DNA of 64,000 bases, taken from Wuchereria bancrofti (lineage: Eukaryota; Nematoda; Chromadorea; Rhabditida; Onchocercidae). Positions 63,072-64,000 of this stretch are shown here, in pieces. The stretch is from NCBI GenBank assembly GCA_005281725.1, contig SSBO01000007.1, positions 3,850,402 through 3,914,401 on the forward strand, written 5' to 3'. Every line of letters begins with the position of its first letter. Positions within the stretch are counted from its first letter, which is position 1. The notes beneath the pieces are model-generated. The model saw only the letters and a program-made list of their open reading frames with translations. It made no database searches and was not told the origin of the DNA. The position numbers and the translations under genes were made by a program.

Positions 63072-64000
63072 CTGAAATTGTAAATTCTAGTTTGACAACT
63101 GCCATATAAAATTTCCAATATAATCTATAATTTGGTAAAACAAATAAAACTAACGCAAGCTTTGCATAGTAGCCGATGTAATACTCCACCAAGAAATGAT
63201 TGCGCCCTTTTTTCCACTTTTAATACTACAATAAAACTAACAACTGAACAACGAAAAGAAATGAATATACGAACAAACCAGAAAGACCAATTTCAACAAT
63301 TCTGAAAAATCAGAAATGACTTACAGCCTTATATATTTCATTTTAATCAATGGGTGCTCTTGCAAATTTCCTTCTACATAACACTTCTAAGTCATCATGC
63401 ATCGAAAGAGAGAAGGAAAGAGAGGGAGATATTGCACTGCCGTATAGCTATGTGGAATATGGGGAAGAAATGGTGTTTCAAAAACAGAACCTCAGAAAAA
63501 ACCCTGACTTGATTTTAAAAAAATAATGAAAAATGAACGAATAAGGTGAAAATAGGTCGGTCCACATTCATAGTTTAAGCAACTTATACATGTATTTGCA
63601 ACATACAAAAGAAGAGCTATTGTGGTTTCTACAATTAAGATAAAGTTCTCTCATCAACTCCTACGCTTTCCTGCCACAGTTCTGATATCTGGAACTTGAT
63701 AGTGATAGAAGATGCCCTAAATATGCTTAGTAAGCCCATTTCCAGATCCATTTGTCGTTCCATTTCATAAAGTAAATCAGAAGTGTAGATAAGACTATTA
63801 CGAAGGAAAACAGAAAGCCATGCCAAGTAGACAAAGTAATGGATTGACAAAGATAAAAATAAAGAGATGTGTTTAACGCCAAAGGAACAGCCTGAATCCT
63901 ACTAGCCCACTGAGTCTTAACTTAACTCTGGCCAACTTACACCCTTCCTCATATCACCCAACAAACTTAATGCCAACATGCAACATAATCAAGCTGGTAC
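63072..64000 (-). other. 5' side of lst-2, candidate first coding exon
   Basis: The first resolved lst-2 exon begins at 63071 with two bases of a split codon, so at least one coding exon lies upstream. The best candidate in view is ATG at 63952-63950, reading Met-Arg-Lys plus one base (to 63943). It would give [11 protein letters not shown], which lines up with the human start FRKWLYKPK. Its in-phase donor is GTGTAA; a stronger GTAAGT two bases later would be out of frame. The true first exon may lie beyond 64000. Otherwise I see nothing in this stretch. Confidence 0.35.

Overview
This window is eukaryotic nuclear DNA and almost certainly nematode. It is AT-rich. Its genes are cut into short exons by mostly 100-600 bp introns with TTTTCAG-like acceptors, and five conserved animal genes can be assembled exon by exon. 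The gene set (a SoxC factor, a metazoan-type ferrochelatase-like protein without the catalytic histidine, an NRBP pseudokinase, a MAGUK and an LST-2/ZFYVE28 FYVE protein) fits a parasitic spirurine, for example a filarial worm. The species is an inference. I see no rRNA, convincing tRNA, CRISPR or bacterial operon.

Layout: 1-17 kb is a gene-poor stretch with small repeats and palindromes, upstream of the sem-2-like SoxC gene (+, 17091-20518, 8 exons, 515 aa). 20.5-27.7 kb has no confident gene, only open-frame remnants. 27710-30869 (+) encodes a 426-aa ferrochelatase-like protein in 6 exons; its fourth intron carries a long near-perfect hairpin. 30.9-35.8 kb is intergenic and includes a GC-rich patch at about 32.2-32.5 kb. 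35764-40794 (+) is the hpo-11/NRBP1 pseudokinase (13 exons, 539 aa) with a GC-AG intron. 40.8-49.9 kb is mostly non-coding, with three exon-like segments plus a possible last exon of an unrecognised gene (41.5-44.2 kb) and an old diverged repeat pair (45.5-47.1 kb). 49879-55033 (+) is a PDZ-SH3-GK MAGUK (8 exons, 509 aa). 57911-63071 (-) is lst-2, convergent with the MAGUK; fourteen exons are resolved and the first coding exon is only tentatively placed.

The genes do not form an operon; spacing is kilobases and strands are mixed. By homology, several act in developmental signalling or cell polarity: SoxC in mesoderm fate, LST-2 in damping EGFR signalling on endosomes, and the MAGUK as a membrane scaffold. 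Two encoded proteins are degraded enzymes that keep non-catalytic features. The ferrochelatase-like protein keeps all four [2Fe-2S] cysteines but lost the catalytic histidine. The NRBP protein keeps the kinase fold without the catalytic residues. Exon limits below were set by reading splice sites and phase by eye against remembered family sequences, so single junctions may be off.
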